Of a DNA stretch of 64,000 nt, positions 42,418 to 52,295 are shown in pieces. Source of the DNA: Pseudomonas fluorescens (GTDB lineage Bacteria; Pseudomonadota; Gammaproteobacteria; Pseudomonadales; Pseudomonadaceae); the NCBI RefSeq assembly GCF_000968015.1, contig NZ_LACH01000053.1:1-64000 (forward strand). The letters are read 5' to 3'. Below the pieces are notes generated by a model. That model ran no database searches. It worked only from the letters and a program-made list of their open reading frames with translations, and was not told the origin of the DNA. The translations under genes were made by a program, and so were the position numbers. How positions within the stretch are numbered: the stretch's first letter is position 1; each line of letters begins with the position of its first letter.

Positions 42418-43749
42418 ATGCGTCTTGCTTCCACGAAAACTGCGGCGGCCTTGTGTGGCGGGTTGCTGCTGGCCATGAGTGTTCCGGCCAGCGCCGCAGT
42501 CGACGCCAAACTGCTCGACATGCTCAAGGCAAACGGCTCTATTTCGCCTGCGCAGTACACCGAACTGCAAGCCGAGTTGGCCAGGGATCAGAAAGACCAG
42601 AAAATCGCCCGCCAGGCTCAACAAGAGACCAACGAGCAGATCGCAGCGACTGCGAAGAAAACCACTGAACTGAGTACCTTCGACCAGAAACTGGCGTGGG
42701 CTGCCAAGACCCAATTCAAGGGTGACGTGCGTTTCCGTGAGGAAACAGTCCACAACGATGGCGTTCCAAACAACAAAGACCAGGATCGTCAGCGCATTCG
42801 TGCCCGCCTGGGTGCCTACAGCGAAATCAACCCTCAGGTCGACACCGGTATTCGTATCGCCACCGGCAGCAACGACGACGCCCGGTCCACCAACCAGGAC
42901 CTGAACAACTACTTCGACAAGAAGTCGATCTGGCTGGACCAGGGCTACGTCGACTACCACCCCGACGCGATCAAGAACCTGCACCTCGTCGGCGGCAAGA
43001 TGCCGCAACAATGGGTGAGCATGGGTGACATCATCTGGGATAGCGACATCAACCCGGAAGGCCTGGCAGCGACTTACAAATACCCGCTGGGCGGCAGCAC
43101 CGAGCTGTTCGGTAGCGCCGGCCACTACACCCTCAAGGACAACGTCGACGGCGAAGGTGTGCAGTTCAAACACGACCTGCGTCTGTACGCTGGCCAGTTG
43201 GGCGCGCGTTTCGCCATCACTGACAGCATGAAAATGACCCTGGGCGGCAGTATCTACGCCTACGACAACGATGACAGCAGTGCTTGCCCTACCACCGGCA
43301 CCGTTACCGCACCGTGCGCACTGGCCGTCAATGGCAATAGCCCGAGGGAAGAGTTCAATCTGTACGAGGGTTTTGGTCAACTTGACTTCAGCAACCTGCC
43401 AGTACCGCTCTCGTTGTACGGTCAGTACGTCAACAACAAAGACGCGAGCAACAATCAGGACACTGGTTGGTTGGCCGGTGTGAAGTCCAAGATCTACGGC
43501 TTCGCAGTGGACTACAACTACCGCGATGTACAGCGTAACGCGGTTGTCGGCGCCTTCACCGACTCCGACTTTGCCAACGGTTTCACCGGTTCGCGCGGCA
43601 GCAAGTTGAAAGTGAGCTACGAGTTGGACAAGAACTTCAACCTCGGCGCGACGTACTTCATGGCCACCTCTGACCAAACCAACGCCAGCATCAACAAGAA
43701 AGACTCCGACATCAACACCCTGCAACTGGATGCCGAAGCCAAGTTCTGA
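42418..43749 (+). CDS. Putative outer membrane porin with N-terminal coiled coil
   Basis: 443 residues from ATG 42418 (CGGAG ahead). Signal peptide MRLASTKTAAALCGGLLLAM to SAA. A coiled coil (about 30-85, QAELARDQKDQKIARQAQQE) should trimerise in the periplasm. The barrel follows (FKGDVRFREETVHNDG, RQRIRARLGAYSEINPQVDT), ending NTLQLDAEAKF with a terminal Phe for outer membrane insertion. It fits the putative-porin family common in Pseudomonas; solute unknown. Own terminator at 43766-43795. Confidence 0.85.
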   Translation: MRLASTKTAAALCGGLLLAMSVPASAAVDAKLLDMLKANGSISPAQYTELQAELARDQKDQKIARQAQQETNEQIAATAKKTTELSTFDQKLAWAAKTQFKGDVRFREETVHNDGVPNNKDQDRQRIRARLGAYSEINPQVDTGIRIATGSNDDARSTNQDLNNYFDKKSIWLDQGYVDYHPDAIKNLHLVGGKMPQQWVSMGDIIWDSDINPEGLAATYKYPLGGSTELFGSAGHYTLKDNVDGEGVQFKHDLRLYAGQLGARFAITDSMKMTLGGSIYAYDNDDSSACPTTGTVTAPCALAVNGNSPREEFNLYEGFGQLDFSNLPVPLSLYGQYVNNKDASNNQDTGWLAGVKSKIYGFAVDYNYRDVQRNAVVGAFTDSDFANGFTGSRGSKLKVSYELDKNFNLGATYFMATSDQTNASINKKDSDINTLQLDAEAKF

Positions 43750-43765
43750 TTTCCCCCGCTACACG

Positions 43766-43795
43766 ACTCGGGCAAGGAAGCCCGAGCCGCTTTTA
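43766..43795 (+). terminator. Terminator of the porin gene
   Basis: CTCGGGC-AAGGAA-GCCCGAG stem, then CCGCTTTT, 17 bp after the stop. Typical rho-independent structure. Confidence 0.85.
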
Positions 43796-43865
43796 CAAAC
43801 TCGCGTTGTGGTATCGGTCCCCATCATCCGTCCGATACTGCAGCGCGAGTTTTTTTGTTGGCGCA

Positions 43866-43942
43866 AAAAAAATCGCAGCCTGCGGCAGCTCCTGCATGGG
43901 ATTACTTAACCCTGTAGGAGCTGCCGCAGGCTGCGATCTTTT
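43866..43942. repeat. REPIN, family B
   Basis: Arms AAAAATCGCAGCCTGCGGCA at 43866 and complement ending at 43942 (one change, TGCA for TACA, in the first arm). It lies between the convergent porin and FabH-like genes, 10 bp from the latter's stop. Confidence 0.85.
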
Positions 43943-43951
43943 AAGGCAAAC

Positions 43952-45073
43952 TCAGCGCTTGCGTAGAATCACGCTACCAATCGAGTAACCGGCGCCGAAC
44001 GAGCTGAGCACTGCCAGCGAACCGGCGGCCAGATCGTCCTGGTTCTTGTGAAACGCGATCACGGAACCGGCGGAGCTGGTGTTGGCGTAGGTGTCGAGAA
44101 TCACCGGGGCTTCTTCTTCGGTGGCTTCGCGGCCCAGCAGTTTCTTGACGATCAGATGGTTCATGCTGAGGTTGGCCTGGTGCAGCCAGAAGCGTTTCAC
44201 GTCGCTGATGTTGAGCGTGTTCTCTTCCAGGTGCGTAGCGATCAGCTCGGCGACCATCGGGCAGACATCGCGGAACACCTTGCGGCCTTCCTGCACGAAC
44301 AGTTTGTCCTTGTTCCCGATGCCTTCTTCCGCCGCGCGGTTGAGGAAGCCGAAGTTGTTGCGGATGTTGTTGGAGAACTTGGTCAGCAGCTTGGTGCTGA
44401 CGATGTCGAACTGGTACTTGGACGTCGCCAGGTCAGCACGTTCAATGATCACCGCGGTAGCGGCGTCGCCGAAGATGAAGTGGCTGTCGCGGTCGCGGAA
44501 GTTCAGGTGACCGGTGCAGACTTCCGGGTTGACCATCAGGATCGCCCGGGCCTGGCCCAGTTGCACGCTGTTGGCCGCAGCCTGAATGCCAAAGGTCGCC
44601 GAGGAGCAGGCGACGTTCATGTCGTAACCGAAACCCTGGATGCCCAAGGCTTCCTGGACTTCGATGGCGATGGCCGGGTAGGCACGTTGCAGGTTGGAGC
44701 AGGCGACGATCACGCCGTCGATGTCCGCGGCGGTCTTGCCGGCACGCTGCAAGGCTTGCTCGGCGGCGCCGATGGCCATTTGGCAAAGCACCGACCACTC
44801 GTCATTCGAGCGTTCCGGCAGGCGTGGAGCCATGCGTTGCGGGTCGAGGATGCCGTCCTTGTCCATGACAAAACGGCTTTTGATGCCAGACGCCTTTTCG
44901 ATAAACGCCGCGCTGGACTCGGTCAACGCTTCGATTTCGCCGCGCGCGATGGCGTCGGCATTGTCGGCGTTGAATAGCGCGACGTAAGCGTTGAAAGACT
45001 GCACCAGCTCTTCGTTGGAGATGCTGTTGGCCGGGGTGTACAGGCCGGTGCCGCTGATGACGACGTTATGCAT
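43952..45073 (-). CDS. Beta-ketoacyl-ACP synthase III-like condensing enzyme
   Basis: 373 residues from ATG 45073; the upstream ATG at 45127 is rejected for want of a ribosome site and family match. Thiolase fold with the Cys-His-Asn triad of FabH: NVACSSATFG (Cys), FWLHQANLSMN (His) and YANTSSAGS (Asn). It is about 50 residues longer than housekeeping FabH, mainly through the insertion at about 30-90 (NADNADAIARGEIEALTESS). It may condense longer acyl-CoA with malonyl-ACP, as some Pseudomonas FabH paralogues do. No other lipid genes are near; substrate unknown. Confidence 0.83.
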   Translation of the reverse strand: MHNVVISGTGLYTPANSISNEELVQSFNAYVALFNADNADAIARGEIEALTESSAAFIEKASGIKSRFVMDKDGILDPQRMAPRLPERSNDEWSVLCQMAIGAAEQALQRAGKTAADIDGVIVACSNLQRAYPAIAIEVQEALGIQGFGYDMNVACSSATFGIQAAANSVQLGQARAILMVNPEVCTGHLNFRDRDSHFIFGDAATAVIIERADLATSKYQFDIVSTKLLTKFSNNIRNNFGFLNRAAEEGIGNKDKLFVQEGRKVFRDVCPMVAELIATHLEENTLNISDVKRFWLHQANLSMNHLIVKKLLGREATEEEAPVILDTYANTSSAGSVIAFHKNQDDLAAGSLAVLSSFGAGYSIGSVILRKR

Positions 45074-45310
45074 GGTCGTTTCTCTAATCTGTTCAGGCAG
45101 AAAGTGTTGGCACCCACGTACCAACACACAAAGAGTCTATTCCCCTCACGGGAAGCAAACCTGGCATCGCTTTACTCCGATCCGCCCAGACCTGTGAAGG
45201 CTCAAAACTGCGGGGCCGGCGTTTATAGGCGCGAAGTTTGCCATAAACATTGGGTTTTGGCGCCTTTTGCTGGATCAATCGCCCCCCCTGCCGGACTGTA
45301 GGATCGGGGC

Positions 45311-48300
45311 CTACGGTTCGACCTGGGTCCATTGCTTGTTCAGGCGCTTGTCGGAGATCGGCACCTTGGTCCCCAATTGTTGGGCGAACAGCGAAACCCG
45401 ATATTCCTCCAGCCACCAGCGATAGAGTTCCAGCTGCGGATCGCGTTTACCTTCCTGGGCATGTTTGTTGGCGCGGGTTTGATATTGCGTCCACAAGCCA
45501 GACAACTCGCCGCTCCAGACCCGATCCCTCTGTACCTGAGCGCCGATTTTCTCGAAGCGCTGCTCGACCGCTTTCAGATAACGCGGCAACTCCTTGAGCC
45601 ACTGCATCGGGGTTTCCCGGACAAACCCCGGATACACCAGATGACTGAGCTGCTGCTTGATGTCGTTCAGGGCCACGGCTTGCGCCAGGTCGATCTTGCC
45701 CTTGAAGCGTTTTTGCAGGCCGTGCCAGAGCTTGAGGATTTCCAGCGTCAGCTTGGCCAGGCGCTCCGCGTGCTCGGTCCAGCCACCGCGCTTGCGTTCG
45801 GCCAGTGAGGCCAACCCGGCACCATCGCGTGGCAACGGGTCTTCGCCGTCGAGAATGCAGCTGTCGAGGCTGGCCAGCAGGATATCTTCGACCAGACTGT
45901 CGATGCGCCCCATGTCGCGGTACATCAGGCCCAATTCGGTCAGCCCCGGCAACTTGCCGCGCAGGAACTTCGCCGGTTCGGCCAGTTGCTGCATCAGCAA
46001 ACGCTGCAAGGCGCGGCGATGTTGAAACTCTGCCTCGGCCGGCGTCGAGAAACGTCCTTCCTTGACCGTGCCGCTCTCTTCCACCAGCGCCGGATACACC
46101 GTCATCGATAGCCCGGCGATCTTCTGCTGAGTTTTCTCGGCGACGGCGGCAAACACTTTCGGCTCCACCGGTTGCTGGTTTTTTGCGGTTTGCGGCACGG
46201 CCAACGCGGCCTGACTGGCTTCGGCAAAGCGTGCGGTCAGTTCCGCCAGATCACGCCCTTCACCCAGGAACTTGCCCTGGCCGTCGACGATTTCCAGGTT
46301 CATCCGCAAATGACTGTCGACCTGCTGCGACGCTTCGGCCCAGGCTTCATCGCTGACCCGCGCACCGGTCATGCGCAACAGTTCACGACCCAATGCTTGA
46401 GGCAACGAGCCCTCGGCAAAAGTCATGCGCTGCAACGCCGCTTTGACGAAGTCCGGCACCGGCACGAAATTCTTGCGCAAGGCTTTTGGCAGGTTGCGCA
46501 CCAGCGCGATGCACTTGGCTTCGATTACGCCGGGCACCAACCATTCCAGACGTTCCGGGGGCAGCATCGGCAACAACGGCGCCGGCACACGCAGGGTCAC
46601 GCCGTCACGCGGGTGGTTCGGCTCGAAGTGGTAGCTCAGCGCCAACTCCAGATCACCGATGTGCAAGGTGTCCGGGTAATGCAGCGCGGTGACTTCACTC
46701 GCCTCGCGAGCCAGTACGTCTTCTTCGCGCATGATCAGCAGCTGCGGGTCTTTCTGGCTGTTGACCCGATACCAGCTGTCGAAGGTAGCGATCTGGTGGA
46801 TCTCCGCTGGCAGTCGCGCATCGTAGAAGGCGAACAGGGTTTCTTCGTCCGCCAGAATGTCGCGACGGCGAGCCTTGGCTTCCAGTTCGTCGAGCTGTTC
46901 CAGCAGTTGCGCATTGGCCGTCAGGCACTTGGCCTTGGACTGAATCTCGCCGCGCACCAGACCTTCACGAATGAAGAACTCACGGGACACCACCGGGTCG
47001 ATCGGCCCGTAATGCACCGGCCGGCGACCGACCACGATCAGCCCGAACAAGGTGATTTGCTCGAAGGCCACGACCTGGCCGCGCTTCTTCTCCCAATGGG
47101 GTTCGAAGTGGTTTTTCTTGATCAGGTGCCCGGCCAAAGGCTCGATCCAGTCGGCGTCGATCTTGGCGACCATGCGCGCGTAGAGCTTGGTGGTTTCCAC
47201 CAGTTCGGCGGCCATCAGCCATTGCGGACGCTTCTTGCCGAGACCCGATGACGGGTGAATCCAGAAACGCCGCTGACGGGCGCCGAGGTAGTCGCCTTCT
47301 TCGGTTTTCTGCCCGATCTGGCTGAGCAACCCCGAGAGCACGGCTTTGTGCAGTTTCGGGTAATCCGCCGGCTCTTTATTGAGGCTCAACTGCATGTCGC
47401 GGCAGATCAGGCTCAACTGCCGGTGAGAGTCACGCCATTCGCGCAGACGCAGGTAATTCAGGAAATTCTTGCGGCACCAATTGCGCAACGGGCTGGCGGT
47501 CAGCGCCTGGCGCTGTTCTTCGAAACCACGCCACAGATTGACCAACCCGGCGAAGTCCGAGTCCACGTCTTTCCACTGCGCGTGCGCCTGATCCGCCGCT
47601 TGCTGACGCTCCGGCGGACGCTCGCGCGGGTCCTGAATCGACATGGCGCTGGCGACGATCAGCACTTCCTGCAAGCTGCCGAGTTTTGCCGCTTCCAGCA
47701 GCATGCGGCCCATGCGTGGGTCCACCGGCAACCGCGCCAATTGGCGACCGAGCGGCGTCAGCTGGCTGTTGCGGTCGACCGCCGAGAGCTCTTGCAGCAG
47801 GTTAAAACCGTCGCTGATGGCTTTGCCATCCGGCGGCTCGATAAACGGGAAATCGGTTATTTCGCCGAGGCGCAGATGCAGCATCTGCAAAATCACCGCC
47901 GCGAGGTTGGTGCGCAGAATTTCCGGGTCGGTAAATTCCGGGCGGCCGATGAAGTCTTCTTCGGCATACAGGCGAATGCAAATACCCGGCTCGACCCGTC
48001 CGCAACGACCTTTACGCTGGTTGGCGCTGGCCTGGGAAATCGCTTCGATGGGCAGGCGCTGGACCTTGGCACGGTAGCTGTAGCGGCTGATGCGCGCGGT
48101 GCCGCTGTCGATCACGTAACGAATGCCCGGCACCGTCAGCGAGGTTTCCGCGACGTTGGTCGCCAGAACCACGCGACGGCCTGGGTGTGACTGGAAAATC
48201 CGCTGCTGCTCGGCCGGCGACAGTCGAGCGTAGAGCGGCAGAATTTCAGTGTGCTTGAGTTGGGCTTTACGCAGCATGTCCGCCGCGTCGCGAATCTCAC

Positions 48301-49222
48301 GCTCGCCGGGCAGGAACACCAGCACATCGCCGGGGCTCTTGCGTTCGCTGCGTTCGAACGCGGCGATTTCGTCGAGGGTGGCGAGGATCGCCTGATCCAC
48401 CGTCAAGTCATCCTCGACGCGGTTGCCCTCCTCGTCCTGCTCCAGAGTCAGCGGGCGGTACCAGGTTTCTACCGGGAAGGTGCGGCCCGAGACTTCTACA
48501 ATCGGCGCGTCATCGAAATGCTTGGAGAAACGCTCCAGGTCGATGGTCGCCGAGGTGATGATGACTTTCAGGTCCGGGCGACGCGGCAGCAGGGTTTTCA
48601 GGTAACCGAGCAGGAAATCGATGTTGAGGCTGCGTTCGTGGGCTTCGTCGACGATGATCGTGTCGTAGCGTTCGAGGTAGCGGTCGTTCTGGGTTTCCGC
48701 CAGCAGGATGCCGTCGGTCATCAGCTTGATCAGGGTGTTGGAATCGCTCTGGTCCTCGAACCGCACCTGATAGCCGACCAGCGCACCCAACGGCGTCGCC
48801 AGTTCTTCGGCGACCCGGCTCGCCACGCTGCGGGCGGCGATTCGACGGGGCTGGGTGTGGCCGATCAGGCCATGCTGACCGCGACCGATTTCCAGGCAGA
48901 TCTTCGGCAACTGGGTGGTTTTACCCGAACCGGTTTCGCCAGCAATGATCAGCACCTGATGCTTGAGCAGCGCTGCTTTGATTTCGTCGCGCTTGGCGGC
49001 GATCGGCAGGCTGTCGTCGTAACGAATCACCGGCAGGCTGGCCCGCCGCGCCAACACCTGATCACAGGACGCCTGCGTGCGCGTCACCCACTGGGCCAGC
49101 TTGGCTTCGTCAGGTTTTTTGCGCAGCTCAAGCAACTGCCGCCGCAGCCGGTGGCGGTCGGCGAGCATGGCGTGATCGAGGTTTTTCAGCAGTTTGTCGA
49201 TGGAAGGCGATTCGTCAGTCAT
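45311..49222 (-). CDS. hrpA: ATP-dependent RNA helicase HrpA
   Basis: 1303 residues, full family length. DEAH-box core: IIAGETGSGKTTQLPKICLE (motif I, about 94), IIVDEAHERSLN (motif II), SATIDLERFSKHF, and QRKGRCGRVEPG (motif VI). Helicase-associated, OB-fold and long HrpA-specific C-terminal domains follow (DUF3418, ending RLNKQWTQVEP). In E. coli HrpA helps process fimbrial mRNA and rescues stalled ribosomes. Transcribed away from aceK's side with a REPIN between. Confidence 0.95.
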   Translation of the reverse strand: MTDESPSIDKLLKNLDHAMLADRHRLRRQLLELRKKPDEAKLAQWVTRTQASCDQVLARRASLPVIRYDDSLPIAAKRDEIKAALLKHQVLIIAGETGSGKTTQLPKICLEIGRGQHGLIGHTQPRRIAARSVASRVAEELATPLGALVGYQVRFEDQSDSNTLIKLMTDGILLAETQNDRYLERYDTIIVDEAHERSLNIDFLLGYLKTLLPRRPDLKVIITSATIDLERFSKHFDDAPIVEVSGRTFPVETWYRPLTLEQDEEGNRVEDDLTVDQAILATLDEIAAFERSERKSPGDVLVFLPGEREIRDAADMLRKAQLKHTEILPLYARLSPAEQQRIFQSHPGRRVVLATNVAETSLTVPGIRYVIDSGTARISRYSYRAKVQRLPIEAISQASANQRKGRCGRVEPGICIRLYAEEDFIGRPEFTDPEILRTNLAAVILQMLHLRLGEITDFPFIEPPDGKAISDGFNLLQELSAVDRNSQLTPLGRQLARLPVDPRMGRMLLEAAKLGSLQEVLIVASAMSIQDPRERPPERQQAADQAHAQWKDVDSDFAGLVNLWRGFEEQRQALTASPLRNWCRKNFLNYLRLREWRDSHRQLSLICRDMQLSLNKEPADYPKLHKAVLSGLLSQIGQKTEEGDYLGARQRRFWIHPSSGLGKKRPQWLMAAELVETTKLYARMVAKIDADWIEPLAGHLIKKNHFEPHWEKKRGQVVAFEQITLFGLIVVGRRPVHYGPIDPVVSREFFIREGLVRGEIQSKAKCLTANAQLLEQLDELEAKARRRDILADEETLFAFYDARLPAEIHQIATFDSWYRVNSQKDPQLLIMREEDVLAREASEVTALHYPDTLHIGDLELALSYHFEPNHPRDGVTLRVPAPLLPMLPPERLEWLVPGVIEAKCIALVRNLPKALRKNFVPVPDFVKAALQRMTFAEGSLPQALGRELLRMTGARVSDEAWAEASQQVDSHLRMNLEIVDGQGKFLGEGRDLAELTARFAEASQAALAVPQTAKNQQPVEPKVFAAVAEKTQQKIAGLSMTVYPALVEESGTVKEGRFSTPAEAEFQHRRALQRLLMQQLAEPAKFLRGKLPGLTELGLMYRDMGRIDSLVEDILLASLDSCILDGEDPLPRDGAGLASLAERKRGGWTEHAERLAKLTLEILKLWHGLQKRFKGKIDLAQAVALNDIKQQLSHLVYPGFVRETPMQWLKELPRYLKAVEQRFEKIGAQVQRDRVWSGELSGLWTQYQTRANKHAQEGKRDPQLELYRWWLEEYRVSLFAQQLGTKVPISDKRLNKQWTQVEP

Positions 49223-49277
49223 CAGGTACGCAATAAGTCGTCTAGTGGCGCAGGGGGCGGATTGTCGCAGATTTTAC

Positions 49278-49401
49278 GACCGCTGCGCGGTCGATCGCGA
49301 GCAAGCTCGCTCCCACAGTTGACCGCGGCATCCCCGATTCTGTGCTCGCCATAGAACCCATGTGGGAGCGAGCCTGCTCGCGATCGGCCGCGCAGCGGAC
49401 G
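49278..49401. repeat. Extended REPIN, family A
   Basis: Core arms at about 49293-49316 and 49360-49384, extended outward by CGACCGCTGCGCGGTCGATC and its approximate complement up to 49401. The outer extension is unlike other copies. It lies between aceK (8 bp from its stop) and the hrpA start. Confidence 0.82.
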
Positions 49402-49408
49402 CAGAGAA

Positions 49409-51127
49409 CTACTCGTTGTCGAGGCCCTTGCGCCGATACGGGAACACATCAATCACCTTCCCGGCGCGAATGGCTTCCTGAAGGCTTTTCCAGTAATCGG
49501 CGTTGTAAAGTTCACCATGCAACTGATCAAACAACTTGCGCTGCCCCGCATCGGCAAACAAAAACGGCGGAAACTCTTCAGGAAACACATCCAGCGGCCC
49601 AATCGAATACCAAGGCTCCGACGCCATCTCGTCTTCCGGCGTACGCGGTTGCGGGATATGCCGGAAGTTGGCCTCGGTCAGGAAGCAGATCTCGTCATAG
49701 TCATAAAACACCACCCGCCCGTGACGAGTGACGCCAAAATTCTTCAGCAGCATGTCGCCGGGGAAGATGTTCGCCGCCGCCAGTTGCTTGATCGCCAGCC
49801 CGTAATCTTCCAGCGCCTCGCGGACCTGCGCCTCGTTGGCATTTTCCAGATACAGGTTCAACGGCGTCATCCGACGTTCGGTCCAGCAGTGACGGATCAG
49901 CACGGTGTCGCCCTCTACCGACACGGTGGACGCCGCCACATCGAGCAGTTCTTCCAGACAGGCCGGGTCGAACTTGCTCAACGGAAAACGGAAATCGGCG
50001 AATTCCTGGGTGTCGGCCAAACGCCCGACCCGGTCGACGCTTTTCACCAGACGGTACTTCTCGATCACCGTGGCGCGGTCGACGTTCTTCGACGGCGAGA
50101 AGCGGTCCTTGATGATTTTGAATACGGTGTTGAAGCCCGGCAGCGTAAACACGCTCATCACCATGCCACGCACGCCCGGGGCCATGATGAACTGATCGTC
50201 GGTGTTGGCCAGGTGATTGATCAGCGCCCGGTAGAACTCGGATTTTCCGTGTTTGTAAAAGCCGATCGAGGTGTACAACTCGGCGATGTGCTTGCCCGGC
50301 AGGATGCGTTTGAGGAAACCGATGAACTCCGCCGGCACCGGCACGTCGACCATGAAATACGAACGGGTGAACGAGAAGATGATCGACACGTCCGCTTCAT
50401 CGGTGATCAGCGCATCGATCTGAATCCCGCGACCTTCGCGGTGCAGCAGCGGAATCACCAGCGGCCATTGTTCGTCCTGGGTGTAGATGCGCCCGACCAG
50501 GTACGCGCCTTTGTTGCGGTAAAGCACCGAGGAAAACAGTTCGACACTCAGCTCCGGATCCTTGCAGACCCAGTCCGGCAGGTTCTCGCGCAATTGCCCT
50601 TCGAGACGAGACATGTCGCCCGCCAGGTTGGCGTAATCCTCGCTGAAGCGGTAGTCGGCAAAAATGCTCGCCAGCATCCCGGACAACTGGCCCTGGGGCT
50701 TGTACGTGCGGGTTTGTGCGGCGCGGGCCCGGCGCAGGCTCGGCCGGGTGGTGTGGATGAACATGCAGCCGTCGCTGATCAGGTCGTGGCTGAACAGCCC
50801 GCAGAAGATCGAGTTGTACCAGGTCTCGGACAGTTCATCGTCGAAGCGCAGGTCGATCAGCGTGATGTAAGCGCTTTTGACCAGCGGCCAGCAGCTGACA
50901 TCCAGCGTGTCGGCGTCAAAAGCGATGTGCAGCCGTCCGACCGTTTCGCTGACTTTTTCTTCATAGAGGTTGATCCGCGCAGCCGACGCCGTCTGGGTCT
51001 CCTGCCACTTGGCCTGCTCGAAGCGAGCGCGGGCGCCGTCGGTGATCTGGCGGAAATGCTCGCGGTAATCGTCAAAGCCATCGAGGATCATTCGGGCGAT
51101 GTCGGCGGCTGGCCATTGCTGCGGCAT
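49409..51127 (-). CDS. aceK: Isocitrate dehydrogenase kinase/phosphatase
   Basis: 572 residues, normal AceK length. It begins [20 protein letters not shown]; the N-terminal regulatory half includes [20 protein letters not shown]. The kinase half has a glycine-poor ATP loop ([20 protein letters not shown]), [12 protein letters not shown] with the ATP-binding Lys, and [20 protein letters not shown] with the catalytic Asp. AceK phosphorylates isocitrate dehydrogenase to direct carbon to the glyoxylate bypass on acetate and fatty acids, and reverses this. As in other pseudomonads it is not beside aceA/aceB. Confidence 0.95.
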   Translation of the reverse strand: MPQQWPAADIARMILDGFDDYREHFRQITDGARARFEQAKWQETQTASAARINLYEEKVSETVGRLHIAFDADTLDVSCWPLVKSAYITLIDLRFDDELSETWYNSIFCGLFSHDLISDGCMFIHTTRPSLRRARAAQTRTYKPQGQLSGMLASIFADYRFSEDYANLAGDMSRLEGQLRENLPDWVCKDPELSVELFSSVLYRNKGAYLVGRIYTQDEQWPLVIPLLHREGRGIQIDALITDEADVSIIFSFTRSYFMVDVPVPAEFIGFLKRILPGKHIAELYTSIGFYKHGKSEFYRALINHLANTDDQFIMAPGVRGMVMSVFTLPGFNTVFKIIKDRFSPSKNVDRATVIEKYRLVKSVDRVGRLADTQEFADFRFPLSKFDPACLEELLDVAASTVSVEGDTVLIRHCWTERRMTPLNLYLENANEAQVREALEDYGLAIKQLAAANIFPGDMLLKNFGVTRHGRVVFYDYDEICFLTEANFRHIPQPRTPEDEMASEPWYSIGPLDVFPEEFPPFLFADAGQRKLFDQLHGELYNADYWKSLQEAIRAGKVIDVFPYRRKGLDNE

Positions 51128-51255
51128 AGGTAAAACCTCGGCGGCTGATTCTTATCGTGGGCCTGAGCTTAGTGGCCCTTTGTTACGCAACGCAACCATT
51201 GCCTTGCGTCCTGACTGGCGCGACACTTGCCCGCCAATCAAGGAAGGAAAGCGCT

Positions 51256-52164
51256 GTGAACCCCGTCGATACTCTGCGTTTGTTGTCGCTTGCCGCCATT
51301 TGGGGCGCGAGCTTTCTGTTCATGCGCATCATCGCCCCGGTGATTGGCACAATCCCCACTGCTTTTTTCCGCGTGTCGATTGCCGCGGTCGGCCTGTTGG
51401 TGATCCTCGGGCTAATGCGCATCAGCTGGGATTTCAAAGGCAAACTCAAAACCGTGATGCTGCTCGGCGTGATCAACTCCGGGATCCCGGCGACCCTGTA
51501 CTCGGTAGCCGCCCAGGTGCTGCCGGCCGGTTACTCGGCGATTTTCAACGCCACCACGCCACTGATGGGCGTGCTGATCGGCGGTCTGTTCTTCCATGAA
51601 AAACTCACCGCCGCCAAACTTGGCGGCGTGTTCCTCGGGCTGTTGGGCGTGGGCATCCTGACCCGAGCCGGTCCGGTGGCATTCGACATGGAACTGTTGA
51701 TGGGCGCCCTCGCCTGCCTGCTCGCCACGACCTGCTACGGTTTCGCCGGGTTCCTCGCGCGCCGCTGGCTTGATCAGGCCGGTGGTCTCGACAGTCGTCT
51801 ATCGGCGGTGGGCAGCATGCTCGGCGCAACCTTGTTTTTGCTGCCGCTGTTCGGTTACAGCGTGATCAGCCATCCGCCGGAGAGCTGGGGCGGCTGGAGT
51901 GTATGGCTGTCGCTGCTGGGGTTAGGGCTGGTGTGTACCGCGTTGGCGTACATTATTTACTTCCGCCTGCTCAGCTCGGTCGGGCCGGTGAAGTCGATGA
52001 CCACGACCTTTCTCATCCCGCCGTTCGGGGTGTTGTGGGGGGCGTTGTTGCTGGATGAGCCGTTGTCGATGGCGCATATCTATGGCGGGGTGTTGATTGC
52101 AGCGGCGTTGTGGCTGGTGTTGAAGCGTACGGTGGTGAAGGCTGCTGCGGTGGCCGCCAAGTAA
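51256..52164 (+). CDS. EamA/DMT-superfamily permease
   Basis: 302 residues from GTG 51256 with AAGGAAGGAAA ahead; codons upstream to 51157 have no ribosome site. Ten membrane segments in two EamA repeats (LLSLAAIWGASFLFMRIIAP; LGLGLVCTALAYIIYFRLLS, PFGVLWGALLLDEPL). RhaT/EamA-type exporters carry amino acids or other small solutes; substrate not evident. Divergent from aceK. Confidence 0.82.
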   Translation: MNPVDTLRLLSLAAIWGASFLFMRIIAPVIGTIPTAFFRVSIAAVGLLVILGLMRISWDFKGKLKTVMLLGVINSGIPATLYSVAAQVLPAGYSAIFNATTPLMGVLIGGLFFHEKLTAAKLGGVFLGLLGVGILTRAGPVAFDMELLMGALACLLATTCYGFAGFLARRWLDQAGGLDSRLSAVGSMLGATLFLLPLFGYSVISHPPESWGGWSVWLSLLGLGLVCTALAYIIYFRLLSSVGPVKSMTTTFLIPPFGVLWGALLLDEPLSMAHIYGGVLIAAALWLVLKRTVVKAAAVAAK

Positions 52165-52187
52165 TTTGTGGTGTGGCTACTGGCGCC

Positions 52188-52279
52188 ATCGCGAGCAGGC
52201 TCACTCCCACAGGGGATCCCCGGTGAACACAATATTTGTGAACACTTGGATTAAATGTAGGAGCGAGCCTGCTCGCGAT
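52188..52279. repeat. REPIN, family A
   Basis: Arms ATCGCGAGCAGGCTCACTCC at 52188 and TGTAGGAGCGAGCCTGCTCG ending at about 52279, each with one change from the consensus. It lies between convergent genes. Confidence 0.82.
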
Positions 52280-52295
52280 AGCGGTAGTTCAGGCA

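Noticed and set aside
48251-49354. Plus-strand frame opposite hrpA
   Set aside because: Shadow of the hrpA helicase core, which has all motifs intact on the minus strand.
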